Positions 13,801-21,428 of a stretch of 64,000 bases of DNA are shown here, piece after piece. The stretch is from Eumeta japonica. Lineage: Eukaryota > Arthropoda > Insecta > Lepidoptera > Psychidae. Numbering within the stretch: the stretch's first letter is position 1; each line of letters begins with the position of its first letter. A program made the position numbers and the translations under genes. Under the pieces are notes generated by a model. That model was not told where the DNA came from. It worked only from the letters and a program-made list of their open reading frames with translations, and ran no database searches. Where the stretch lies: positions 372,001 through 436,000 of the forward strand of contig BGZK01000147.1 of NCBI GenBank assembly GCA_005406025.1. Direction: 5' to 3'.

Positions 13801-16773
13801 AATAAATCATAATAATCGTAAATTTTTTCGAAAATAGAATTAACAATAAGAACAGAAAATGAAGATGATTGAAGAACAGATAGTAAGGAGTAAATGTCAT
13901 AATTCCACTACAACGATCACCAAACGATTTAAGTAGCATCTTATAATAAAACATATTCCTGTCATAACACTTAAAGTACATTATATTTTTTTTTGCAAAT
14001 TGTGTCGATTCTACATTAGCCGAAGGAACTTCGTTCCTACCTGGTGTCCCACGACACCACTCGTTTCTTTTATTTTTTATTTGCTGGGTTATTTTATAGT
14101 GAGAGACTCTCAGTTAACCCCTGTTCGGGGTTTTCTTATTATTATGATAAACTGGTGACAAAAAAGCTTTATAAAACAATATGTTGATATTAAAGTGACC
14201 AATCAGTATTCTGGAGATTTCAGAAAATTATTATTATTTTAGAGGGTTTCATTCAGTAAAATCGGTATATCTTTTTTAATCTTGGTATATTGTTACTATA
14301 CATTTTTTTTCGTTTTTAACTTCCTGCTATGAAAATTGTTAAATTGTTGGGAAGTTAGTTTTAAGTTTCATTTTCGAAAATAGGGTTTTCACATATCTTA
14401 ACGTTTTAGTGTCCTACAAGTCTATTTCAATAATTTTCCGAGCATTGGCTATGTGTGTGCGTGCGCGCGTAAGTGTGCGTGTGTACGTGAGTGCACGTGC
14501 GTGCATGCGCGTTTGTGTGCGTGCGTGGTGTGTAAACTTCTTATAACTTTAATGGATTGACCGATCGTAACGCGATTTACGACGTTGAAAATAGTCTACT
14601 TAACTTAGAGTTCTAGAAAATTTAAAGGTATATTTCATAAGGTACATTTTGAAAAATCAAATAATTAAATTTTTAGACAAAGATTTCTGTCAAACAACTT
14701 TCAGGCTACTTTACTGGCCGATACCGAAACCTAACCAGCTCTTCTTCTTAATAAAATATTGATCGTTGTAACTGCATCTGTTTGTTCGTTCGAGAGTACG
14801 GTCAAAAAGAAATTCGAAAAATAGGGTTTTTTCAAAATAGTTTGTAAAATTTTTTGATGGATTGATGTTTGATACTCAACCATCATTTTTTACTTAAAAA
14901 ATTGCGTCGAGTGATATAAAGCGGATCAAAATCAAACAACGTGTTTTAAAAAATATCTTAGTCGAAAAATAAAAAAAGCTTTTTTTTAAAGAAATTTTGG
15001 TTTTTGAACTTGAGGTGTTCAAAACGTATTATAGCTACAGTTTTTAGCCCGGGGTGCTCGAAAAAGCACTATAACTACATTTATAATCTACTGCTACTTT
15101 TATTTTTGAATGCTTGAGCTCGAAAGTGGCAAGAAGTTTTAGGAATGGCCTGTATGGTCAACGATTTTCGAATTTTTGAGCTCAAAATGCTTAAATACTT
15201 ATAGACAACTATAGCTTGGAAGTTAAGGAGCTTAAGTACATCAATAAAATATCATAGCGGAAAGTTTTAGGGATGGCCTGCAGAATTAACTGTTTTTCAG
15301 ATTCTTTTTTCAACTAAAACTATACCCATTATCGCCAATGTTAAAAATAATAAACAAAAAGTTTTTACCTTTTTTTCATGCAATAATCTATTATTGCGAA
15401 GTTTTCCATAAAACTGTTGTTACACTATTTAAGGATGCTGTGGTGCTATATTTTTGAGATCATCTGAAAAAAATAAACTATTAAAGGGAGAAAGACAACC
15501 AATCTTAATACAACACTACATCTTATCAGACTAGTACTGTTTATTTTGTATTTTACTCTATTTTATCTCATAAAGTTATGCCTGTAATTCTATATCAAGC
15601 ACTGAAACTTCAATAACAAATTTAAAAGTTGAGTGATGTAAGCGCACAAATAAATTAAAAGTTGTATACACATAGTGTACTGACTTTGGATTTGATATGA
15701 AGCCAAAAATGAAAATAATGGAATTTAAGTAAATCGTGGAATGTAAATCACTTACAATCTTCAGGTGACGGTACATCTGAAATAGATACGCTCTGAAAAA
15801 GAATGATTGAATTTAGTTCGAGATTTAATTTGAATAGATTTTTATTAAGTCAATTATTTTTTAAAATGAACATATTTCTTCTTAGTCTTTCCTCATATTT
15901 AATTAATTGTATTTAATATAACATCTAATTGGTTATAAGTTTGTTAAAAAGTTAGACATCAAATAAATTGATAACATTTAATTAATAGATATGCAGCGAT
16001 CGGTCGAAACTATAATGTCAGCGAGTACCGCCAACGATGAATCAGTCAAAATAGAAGTGGCAACAGCGACGCTCATCAACTTGGAGTCGCCCGTGGGCGC
16101 GCGTCCGCCGGCGACCTCACCGGCAGGGGCCTCGCAATCGGACGACCAGCCCGATTCTATAGAAGCTGACGCCAATTTTCCCCGTTTGCCTATCAGCCCT
16201 TTGAATGCGAGTGTATTGTAAGTGTTCGAATGGATATTGTGCTTAAGAATGTACATCAGATTTGACATTTCATTAATTTTTTTCATATGTACAAAATTCA
16301 GAATTTTATTAAATAAAATTATTTGTTTTATGTTTTAATGAAAGTCAATTTAATTTCATTTATGTTAGTATTTTTAAATTACATCTTAAAGACCCCTTTT
16401 ATTATTAAGTTATTATATTATCGGATCTGATATTATCTGTAATAATATCATCTTTATGATTTCTTGTCTCTGTAAACCACTAAAGCCTTTTTGAGTTTAG
16501 TAGGTCATAATGTGAAGTGCAAATATGTTCTGTTCATGGCAAGAAATGTAGTTTATTGTACATTATCTATTACATCACTCTCTATTATATATGAAATTTA
16601 TATATAAACCATTTGAAAATCACAGAACTGATATGGAAGGCAGTGTGGGCCGAGTGTTGGGCTCGGAGTCTTTGGTGCTACCCACGGAGTTGACGGTGAG
16701 CGCGCTGGCGGCCGTGCCGCGTGACGGCTCTGTTCCCCCGGACTCGGAGCTCGCGGAAGAGGCTACTCCCTGA
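1690..16773 (+). CDS. RB1CC1: RB1CC1/FIP200 autophagy scaffold, 3' part of gene (partial)
   Basis: FIP200 (Atg17/Atg11-like) scaffolds the Atg1/ULK1 kinase complex at autophagosome initiation sites and, through its C-terminal Claw, recruits cargo receptors such as p62. The window holds exons 1690-1862, 2085-2271, 2467-2750, 4655-4711, 4797-5046, 5282-5814, 6815-7061, 7542-7721, 8079-8194, 8497-8650, 8801-8938, 11096-11216, 15989-16217 and 16626-16773. Every junction keeps phase, giving 938 codons plus TGA. Recognisable blocks: the middle region (HRAPHMFIHAVHEVARRR; LPPAFATQAPAIFD), a Glu/Lys-rich coiled coil, a conserved NMDRSPSESSLEKIER block, and the Claw (HIVLVLWDPSHRNYTV; YFVYSECLAALDL; SRFYRVHV). 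The N-terminal exons are off the left edge. The last two exons are less certain: without them the frame stops at 11287 (836 codons). Identity is by recognition of vertebrate FIP200 motifs. Confidence 0.88.
2085..2271 (+). CDS. RB1CC1: FIP200 exon, middle region
   Basis: Acceptor TTATTTTAG precedes 2085 and donor CAG/GTTAG follows 2271. The exon encodes AVLMIENSMSVQDAH through to RRRTFSDTFLQ. The block LHRAPHMFIHAVHEVARRR is the part I recognise best as the FIP200/Atg17 family middle region. It ends in phase 0. Confidence 0.88.
2467..2750 (+). CDS. RB1CC1: FIP200 exon, middle region
   Basis: Acceptor TTAATAG, donor AG/GTTAGT. It starts WAMNLANHLLKIHNEE and continues HFLKSLFPGTNELPPAFATQ, APAIFDGNLPKLEEKDVEF and ends YVVNFFRQR. 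The PPAFAT..PAIFD pattern matches the conserved stretch of metazoan FIP200 just before its long coiled coil. It ends in phase 2. Confidence 0.9.
2751..4654 (+). other. FIP200 intron with a candidate MITE
   Basis: A 1.9 kb AT-rich intron between two phase-matched exons. Apart from the inverted-repeat element at about 3439-3988, listed separately, I see no coding signal in it. Confidence 0.7.
3439..3988. mobile_element. Candidate MITE in FIP200 intron
   Basis: A 9-bp perfect terminal inverted repeat, CTTATTCAG at 3439-3447 and CTGAATAAG at 3980-3988, bounds 550 bp with further loose inverted similarity inside (GTCTAAxTTTAAAACxTG near the left, GTTTAAGCATT-type words near the right). No coding capacity. 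It looks like an old non-autonomous DNA transposon. The terminal repeat is short, so another boundary is possible. Confidence 0.5.
4655..4711 (+). CDS. RB1CC1: FIP200 small exon
   Basis: A 57-nt exon with acceptor ATCTTTAG and donor AA/GTATGT. Read in the carried phase (AG+A), it gives RLEVVEKSDKTMQVQTDFDK. It enters and leaves in phase 2, matching both neighbours. Too short to prove alone, but both junctions fit. Confidence 0.75.
4797..5046 (+). CDS. RB1CC1: FIP200 exon, disordered acidic linker
   Basis: Acceptor TTACAG, weak donor CAG/GTCTAC. The encoded part is acidic and Ser/Thr-rich: GFESEAETCEFEKLSTE, then TITEVRGINSLAVIPESP, then EEFENSDYYIEESLP. It is probably an intrinsically disordered linker before the coiled coil, the place where vertebrate FIP200 carries its Atg8-binding motif. 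The F-E-K-L at 4828-4839 fits the [WFY]xx[LIV] pattern with acidic residues before it. Without splicing at 5046 the frame would stop at 5071-5073. Confidence 0.82.
5282..5814 (+). CDS. RB1CC1: FIP200 exon, long coiled coil
   Basis: Acceptor CTTTTGCAG and donor AG/GTATTT. It encodes about 177 residues, starting ENMDVQKINIEKLKEFLF. The exon is dominated by Glu, Lys, Leu and Gln in heptad-like order (for example KKVVSNKEEEIATLKNEYS and KEEIKSFEKKLEEAE), as expected for the FIP200 coiled coil. It ends in phase 2. Confidence 0.88.
5815..6814 (+). other. FIP200 intron, repeat fragment inside
   Basis: A 1.0 kb AT-rich intron. The stretch at about 6640-6780 ends with GGGCTTCGGAACCCCGAGC and then CTCGACATGCTC, which resembles the 'gggttccg' type dispersed repeat seen again near 45.2 kb. 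No exon is supported inside. Confidence 0.5.
6815..7061 (+). CDS. RB1CC1: FIP200 exon with conserved SPSESSLEKIER block
   Basis: Acceptor CCTTTTTCAG, donor CAG/GTGAAG. It reads FRLVALTNMDRSPSESSLEK, then IERTDVIEITSHNAIVMQ, then more Glu/Lys coiled coil to YEFERQ. The MDRSPS..SLEKIER..VIEI block is a family hallmark between coiled-coil segments. It ends in phase 0. Confidence 0.9.
7200..7380 (+). mobile_element. tRNA-derived SINE copy
   Basis: GGCGGTGACTCAGTGGTTAA resembles a tRNA 5' half with an A box. It is followed 40 bases later by GGATTCAGTCCTGACC, a diverged B box, then by a tail ending GTTAAGCCGACCGATCAAC. Related copies occur in the window near 12.9, 30.2, 38.9, 46.6, 50.9 and 59.8 kb. 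It lies in a FIP200 intron in sense orientation. Confidence 0.75.
7542..7721 (+). CDS. RB1CC1: FIP200 exon, coiled coil
   Basis: Acceptor TTTTTTAG, donor CAA/GTAAGA, exactly 60 codons in phase 0. It starts VTINDSVHRIIEEKDRQIEE and ends EEIQKRLEAQ: charged, heptad-rich coiled coil that continues the rod. Confidence 0.88.
8079..8194 (+). CDS. RB1CC1: FIP200 exon, end of coiled coil
   Basis: Acceptor TTGCTTAG. The exon reads VATLETEKVTLTQQIQDLKK and continues to EDKSREDDTESS. It ends in phase 2 (AG) at a weak donor, AG/GTCTAT. Joined to the next exon the codon AG+T gives Ser, which keeps the frame. Confidence 0.82.
8270..8350. repeat. End fragment of the 9.7-kb element family
   Basis: AGTATGTAAATAAACAGC followed by CACTTTTTCCCATTATAGAA closely resembles the left end of the element at 9657-10280 (AGTATGTTAATGAACAGC, then CACTTGTCTTTTGTAGTAGAA). 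It looks like a truncated or solo end in the preceding intron. Confidence 0.5.
8497..8650 (+). CDS. RB1CC1: FIP200 exon, start of Claw domain
   Basis: Acceptor TTCTTAAAG, donor CAG/GTAAAC. It reads STSQRREERVRRGRCHTPWG and LPAGTISLSSCLPG, then HIVLVLWDPSHRNYTVMQ, the first beta strands of the Claw. The vertebrate protein has a similar hydrophobic strand, Asp-x2-His and Asn-Tyr here. The GC-rich, basic part before it is probably a linker. It ends in phase 0. Confidence 0.9.
8801..8938 (+). CDS. RB1CC1: FIP200 exon, Claw domain core
   Basis: Acceptor ATTTTTTCAG, donor AAG/GTTTGT, 46 codons in phase 0. It encodes ESSSMMYFVYSECLAALDLS and ends with VAVVESKEYCFAKK. The YFxxSExLxALDL and xKEYCxAKK patterns match the FIP200 Claw very well, and this is the strongest family evidence in the window. 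Confidence 0.95.
9055..9300 (-). mobile_element. SINE (HaSE-like), minus strand
   Basis: On the minus strand GTGGGTTCGATTTCCGCACC (B box) is followed by AGACAAATATTTATTAGATT and ends near a block whose plus-strand form is GCACCATCTAGTCGCAAAG. That layout matches the tRNA-derived HaSE-type SINEs of noctuid moths as I remember them. A second copy of the terminal block lies at about 50360-50440. Confidence 0.65.
9657..10280. mobile_element. Non-autonomous inverted-repeat transposon, TA target site
   Basis: The left end CAGTATGTTAATGAACAGC and the right end, GCACTGTTCATTTATTTACTG, are imperfect inverted repeats of about 20 bp. Both are flanked by TA (9655-9656 and 10281-10282). The element starts CAGTA, as many Tc1/mariner elements start CAGT, and has no transposase. 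The GC-rich interior at about 9830-9890 and the CGCACTATCGCACAAG part have no recognisable function. Confidence 0.6.
10403..10500 (-). repeat. Dispersed foldback-repeat copy
   Basis: The minus strand carries TATGGATTTCCGCGAATTAA followed by CACCTCACACAATA, preceded by a TGCAACATGC-rich segment. The same words in the same order occur on the plus strand at 60190-60280, so these are two copies of one dispersed family. Confidence 0.75.
11096..11216 (+). CDS. RB1CC1: FIP200 exon, end of Claw domain
   Basis: Acceptor ATGTATCTCAG. It encodes SGNRYMMPRGSRFYRVHVRP, then YRTHVPPPCCEPRHSRPPKE. NRYxxPxGxxFYRV is the last strand of the Claw (vertebrate FIP200 ends soon after the equivalent FYRV). The exon can be closed in two ways. 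A weak donor G/GTCATA after 11216 leaves phase 1, which fits the exon at 15989 exactly. Read-through instead reaches TGA at 11285-11287 after a low-complexity NNNIIYLITF-type tail. The AT-rich, hydrophobic look of that tail favours splicing. Confidence 0.85.
11217..12930. other. Intronic or intergenic AT-rich sequence
   Basis: No supported exon. A stretch at about 11565-11830 is open on both strands (minus-strand SIALFMHSAGRAAASLSKIL) and may be a repeat-derived fragment, but I cannot name it. The remainder is AT-rich with no clear structure. Confidence 0.4.
12931..13075 (+). mobile_element. tRNA-derived SINE, diverged copy
   Basis: GTGGTGACGAATGACTGAGA and then CAGATTCAAATCCTGACC are diverged A-box and B-box regions spaced as in the 7.2 kb copy, followed by the GTTAAG-type tail near 13055. 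Weaker than the other copies. Confidence 0.5.
13518..14037. mobile_element. 520-bp dispersed element with 13-bp inverted ends
   Basis: GGAACGAAGTTCC (13518-13530) and its exact reverse complement GGAACTTCGTTCC (14025-14037) bound a GC-rich left half (TTATTGCGCGTTGTGAAAGG; GTCACGACACTTTTTGC) and an AT-rich right half. The right end is followed by GGTGTCCCACGACACC, which folds on itself. A diverged relative of this end occurs at about 22113-22150. I recognise the look of a common lepidopteran repeat but cannot name it. Confidence 0.55.
14452..14535. repeat. GT/GC-rich simple repeat
   Basis: An imperfect (GT)n/(GC)n tract, for example GTGTGTGCGTGCGCGCGTAA. It directly precedes the AACTTCTTATAACTTTAATGG start of a longer repeat. 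Confidence 0.85.
14536..15330. repeat. Non-coding repeat with internal duplicated blocks
   Basis: AT-rich, no reading frame. Blocks recur about 130 bases apart: GTTTTAGGAATGGCCTG near 15136 and GTTTTAGGGATGGCCTG near 15264, each followed by a TTTTCxGATTCTTT-type segment. Shorter echoes occur, such as TATTATAGCTACAGTTTTTA and CACTATAACTACATTTATAA. It is probably an old dispersed element. Confidence 0.45.
15989..16217 (+). CDS. RB1CC1: Probable FIP200 C-terminal extension exon
   Basis: An AG at 15987-15988 precedes the exon and a strong donor GTAAGT follows 16217. Joined to the exon ending at 11216, the split codon G+AT gives Asp and the frame stays open: DMQRSVETIMSASTANDES, then LESPVGARPPATSPAG, then EADANFPRLPISPL. 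The composition (Ser/Pro/Ala/Asp, GC-rich in an AT-rich setting) looks coding and disordered. F-P-R-L at 16177-16188 after acidic residues fits an Atg8-interacting motif. It could instead be the start of a separate small gene (ATG at 15991 or 16015), but no promoter is evident and the acceptor lacks a good pyrimidine tract. Confidence 0.55.
16218..16625 (+). other. Short intron between extension exons
   Basis: A 408-base AT-rich segment bounded by GTAAGT and CACAG. No other feature is visible. Confidence 0.55.
16626..16773 (+). CDS. RB1CC1: Probable last FIP200 exon (or last exon of a small unknown gene)
   Basis: Acceptor AAATCACAG. The phase-2 end of the previous exon (TT) plus A gives Leu, then TDMEGSVGRVLGSESLVLPT, ELTVSALAAVPRDGSVPPDS, ELAEEATP and TGA at 16771-16773. 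The reading is GC-rich and has strong third-position G/C, unlike its surroundings. No domain is recognised. Phase agreement with the preceding exon makes a spliced pair likely; membership in FIP200 rests on the weaker 11216 junction. Confidence 0.55.
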
Positions 16774-19700
16774 CGCCCGCGGAGACATCCCCGTTCCGGT
16801 ATATAGTGATCGGATGTAATCCTTGTATTGTCTTTCCAGCGACACTTGGAGGGCCGACACATTTCTGTTTGTTACGGCATTAATTTGAACCTATATTGAA
16901 ATTTTTTTGAATGATTTGGGATGTATATAGAATCGAATTTAACTACGTAACAGATTCTGTTGAGCGGAATCGCAGAAACTTACGGAATATAATTTAAAGT
17001 GTAATAGTAATGTTTGAAGGCTATTTTTGTCTAATAGTTTAGCTTGATCATGATCGATTATAACGAAATACGATAATTTGATTTTTCCCATAGTAACATT
17101 AATGATTTTTAAAATGTGGAGATTTATCTATACTAAGAAATGTCCGAATACGCTTTAGTAGCACTTATTTTCCTTGATTTTAAAATCGTCAGCAACTCAC
17201 AACTTGCTAACTAGCAGTAGTAAGTATGCTGTGTATTTTCGCATGTCTTATGGTTGCTCATTGTGTGATTTTTTTTTGGTAGTTCTAAATCAATAGGACA
17301 CTTTAAAAATTGAGTGATTATGACCAAAGTTGGTGTAGGTTTTTTAATTTGGTCAAATGAGACATGGACGTTGCCATTATTAATGTTTATCGCTAAAGAA
17401 TTATATAGGAAAGGGGAGAGAACTAGCGATCTGTCTTCAGTTTGATGAAGTTTTTGACTGCTTATACAAATATAGTGTTAATTTGGCTGTGTCACTTCAT
17501 CTGATTAAAGTAATATTTGGCTAATCAGTGCATAAGTTTCAAGCGACCAATGGTATAATGGAAGTAGTTATTACAAAAAAGAAAGGTAACGCTAATTAAC
17601 TGGGTGCAGTTTATTCAGAGACGATTCACATTGTAATGCCAATAAGCACCACGACTTTTAATGTGCAATATAGAAATGATAAATAATGCCAAACATGGAT
17701 GAGATTGAACGTTTACAATATGCATTATAAATATCTTTCTCTTATGATAGAGTATAAGAGTAGTATGAAAGAGTCATATTTTTATTTTATTTGTTTCATC
17801 CACATAATTGAATGTAAACCAATATGATGCTATCACAATGCCAACTGAAATGATTCAAAAATTAAAGACATATGGAAACATAAACAATAAAATCATAAAA
17901 AAAGTAAATAAGAAAAATGGGTTACAAAAATTCTATCCACACCATTAATTAATTATTCATTATCAATTTGGAAATGTAAAAATCACGTCTTCCATAAATA
18001 TGATGTGTCTACGTCATATGTGTCGAAAATATTGACGATTTAACGGGTTTTTAATGGTTTTGAGTACAATATCATCATTGTTGATACACAAAAAACTGTG
18101 TTGCATATTTTTTTATCAGTAAATAGTATATGAAATTCCAAAGTAAATTTATGTAAAAACACTAACAATGGATACATGAAGTGGTATATGTCGACAATGG
18201 CGATATTTCATCTTTTGTGAAAAATATAATAATACATATTTATATTTGTAGTAAAATTTTTCTCTTGGTACAAAGATGTGTAGTCATCTGAAAGCTTTAC
18301 TCATAATATTCTATTATAATCTCATTTTTAGTTATTACGGTTTATTATAATTTTAATGATATATTTCTCTATTTTTCTAGTACAAAATTATTGTTTTCCA
18401 ACAATTTTATTATTCTCTATTCATATTATACCAAATATGTGATCACATAGAAATATCAGATGATTTATTATTGTTTTATGATAGTAGTATGACAGAATTA
18501 AAAAATAACTAATGTCTTCATATTTGAATGCATGCTTAAAACTGATTTACTCTAATAATGTTGTAACTTTGTACGTTTTAAATTTGTTTCGAGAATTGAT
18601 TTAAATAAAAGGAATGATAACACCACAGCTAGTTTATTGTAAAGAGATGATAAGGTTTATTAAAAATTACTTCTAAACCCTCTTCGAAATTTTATTAATT
18701 ATGTGCAATTAATATAAATATTGAAAACATAAATATTGAGTTGATTTCTTCATTCAGTTTTAGGGCCAAACATTTAGAGCTGGGATAATTTAATAGATTG
18801 TGTTCACACAATTTTTTTCTGCATGTAATTTGATTGAAATAACTATCTAACCCAAGTAATCGAGTGTGAGATTTTTTAAAGATATTTTTATATAGCAATT
18901 TTAACAAAAAATATTATATATGCTTTAATTTGATCACAATATTATAATTATAGAACTTACAATTTGCACTTCGATTTTCAATATTGATCATAGTATATAA
19001 TTCGAATTAGTCTCTAATAAATCACAATGTTTAGTAAATATAAGTAAGGCACATAACTCGAGACATAGTTGAGTGTTTGAAGAAAAGCTGCAACATTTAC
19101 AAGTGTTGTCGAATTTTATATTTAAGTGAGGCTTTGAAGATATGCCGTGATACAGTGCTGCTGATGTGCGCGATCTCCGTAGTTGCAATTTTATTTCTTA
19201 CTAGCTGTTCCCCATGTTTATTTTTAAATTTAAATTTAGAAATAATTCTTTCCTATTCTCTTGATTTTGATCCCAGTCCGGATGCTATTATTGGTCTTCC
19301 CTTGGACCAATTTGTTGTCTATTGGATTGATACCAAGAAATTGTTGTTATTTCTTGGTGTTAATCCATTTTTGATTCATATAAAAAATGAAAGAATGTCA
19401 AATCTCTCTTCCAGGAGATAATCTATTTCTATAAGAAAATTTGATTACCATCCATTCAGCTGTTGCAAACATAATCTGGACTAAGAATTAATTTAATTTA
19501 CTTAAAATGTATACATTGATGACAGAGATTTGTTAACGATTATATTAATATATTGTCTTAAATTAATATAATTTTTTATCACAATATTATGTAAATCCGC
19601 AATCGCTTTAATTGTACGTGTTAAAAGGCTTCGAATGTACGAAGTTGATGTATGTACTACAAAACATTATTACAAATATTAAATATTATACAAATCACAC

Positions 19701-20660
19701 GAATTACTGAAAAAAAAACAGATTGTTACATTGCTCACGTAAAATTAACTCGTTATATTACAATTTGTTGAATGAGAAAAAAGAATCACTCGCCGATTCA
19801 TAAAATAAAGAGCTTAGGGTGGTATCGCGAATCAGTAGCAATGTTCAAATGCATATGTTAGTCGATATTTGCTTCAACGTAAATTTGTTTGTGGCCTTAA
19901 ATATTTGGCGGCCGTCGCGGGGCTAGCTGATGTCGGCGTGTGCCGAGTGCTGTGATAAAGCGTGCTGTGCACTCCCCTTTTGACCCTAAGTAGTTTTGCA
20001 AATAAATATCTTCATGTAAATATATTATTTATCTTGTGTATCGTCGTTTTGCTGTGTCGCCCGTGTTATATGAAATCGTCGGCGTAGGAAGGGTCTTTTG
20101 TGGTCATTTAAATATTTTCGCACATTAATATGGTATGTATTTGCAAAACTATAGCTTCGATTTAACTAGAAAATGTTTTAAGGGTGGTCTAAATATTTGA
20201 CGCGGAATATTTGACATTACAATTTGCAACATTTTTTGACAGCTTAAATAATATGGGTAATATGAAATTTTAATTGTAAATAGTCAGAGATGATAATAAA
20301 TACCGTGATTGCATGTTTTAGTTGTAATTAAGGGCAGAAATAGAAATAGTATATGGAATGTTCAATAATGATGTTTAATAAATAATTGTCGTTTGTAGGA
20401 TTATTGATTTCTATAAATATTGTGTGTCATATGGTTTTGAATTGCAAGTCTTCATTTTAATACTTTTGTCAATACACTGCGTTATGTGCGCATTTTACAT
20501 TGACCGCTGATTGGGCTATTTTGTAGTGACCAATTAATTCATCGTTAGTTAAGGTGAACTGTACATTTGACGATTTTAATGTATAAAGTTTTATATACAT
20601 ATGAAATAGATGAATTTGATAATAACAAAGTGTTTCATTTGTGTATACAATAATAGACAT
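16774..20660. other. Convergent intergenic region / 3' UTR of FIP200
   Basis: About 3.9 kb between the 3' ends of FIP200 (plus) and gcm (minus). AT-rich. AATAAA words on the plus strand occur at 17886-17891, 18604-18609 and near 19808 and 19997, so the FIP200 3' UTR could be long. The true cleavage site cannot be picked. A GC-richer patch at about 19900-19985 contains the 17-codon Cys-rich frame listed separately. Confidence 0.5.
19930..19983 (+). other. 17-codon Cys-rich open frame, doubtful
   Basis: ATG to TGA encodes MSACAECCDKACCALPF, with six Cys in 17 residues, in a GC-rich patch of otherwise AT-rich sequence. It may be chance or part of a long 3' UTR. No known family is recognised. 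Confidence 0.12.
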
Positions 20661-20678
20661 TCAATAAAGAATTTAATA

Positions 20679-20684
20679 TTTATT
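20679..20684 (-). terminator. gcm: gcm poly(A) signal AATAAA
   Basis: On the minus strand AATAAA lies 70 bases downstream of the gcm stop codon (stop at 20757-20755), followed by AT-rich sequence. This is the first canonical poly(A) signal after the gene. Confidence 0.65.
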
Positions 20685-20754
20685 ACTATGTATTATCATA
20701 TAAATATGTACAATTGTATTTACATAACGATTCTTGTATGAATTTAGTAACAGT

Positions 20755-21428
20755 CTAGTTGTAGGTGAGTCCATAAGCGGCCATCGCTTGGGGTTCAAAA
20801 CTTTGCCGGCACTCCGATGTATCTGCGCCAGCAAACGCGCAGTCGTAACCCCACTGGCTTTCTGCGCCGCTCTGAGGACAATCTTGTGTGCCCCATCTAT
20901 AAAATCTGAGATCCTCAGTCTCTTCAGGTGGTGACGTTCTAGAACAGTCAGCGTTATAATATTGAGCCTCCTCAGGATAGTAACTATGTGTGTTATAATT
21001 TTGTTGATCACAATAGGCATCCGCCTGTTGGTAGCTGTTCCCGAAAAGTTCGGGAGAGGGCGCCTCACTCGACTCCGAGCCCGCCGCGGCGCGTTGCCAT
21101 TCAAACCAATATGAATCTTCGGATCTAGAGTCTCCGTTTAGGTCGACGAATGTGGAAGGAGATTGTAGTGTACACGACTGTTCATCCATCGAAAAATCCA
21201 TTCGTATTGGCTGATCGAGCTGAAATATTTCTTCGGGATGGAATATATCATCGGCGGGCAGGGCGTTGGGATCGTAAGCGAGGGCTTGTGTTGTGGGAAT
21301 TGCGGTGTAGGCGGCAGCGTAGGGCGGCGCTTCGGGCGGCGACCAGGCGGGCGCCGAAAATGCCTCCGCTGGTTGTTCCCTACGCCATCTGCACGCGCAT
21401 TCAAAGGGACCGCAGGTGCACGTCATCA
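20755..21428 (-). CDS. gcm: gcm coding exon 4 (C-terminal region)
   Basis: The acceptor is TTGTCAACAG, and an in-frame TAA shortly upstream prevents a longer exon. The first two bases TG complete a Val codon with the G that ends the 91-nt exon. It encodes residues 221-444, starting [20 protein letters not shown] and ending [11 protein letters not shown]. Rich in Ser, Glu, Tyr, Gln, Asp and Pro, with [18 protein letters not shown] and [18 protein letters not shown] acidic-aromatic patches typical of activation domains. Confidence 0.9.

Noticed and set aside
19077..19421. 114-codon plus-strand frame with a hydrophobic stretch
   Set aside because: AT-driven hydrophobic codons, no family resemblance and no splice or promoter context; the intergenic position fits chance.
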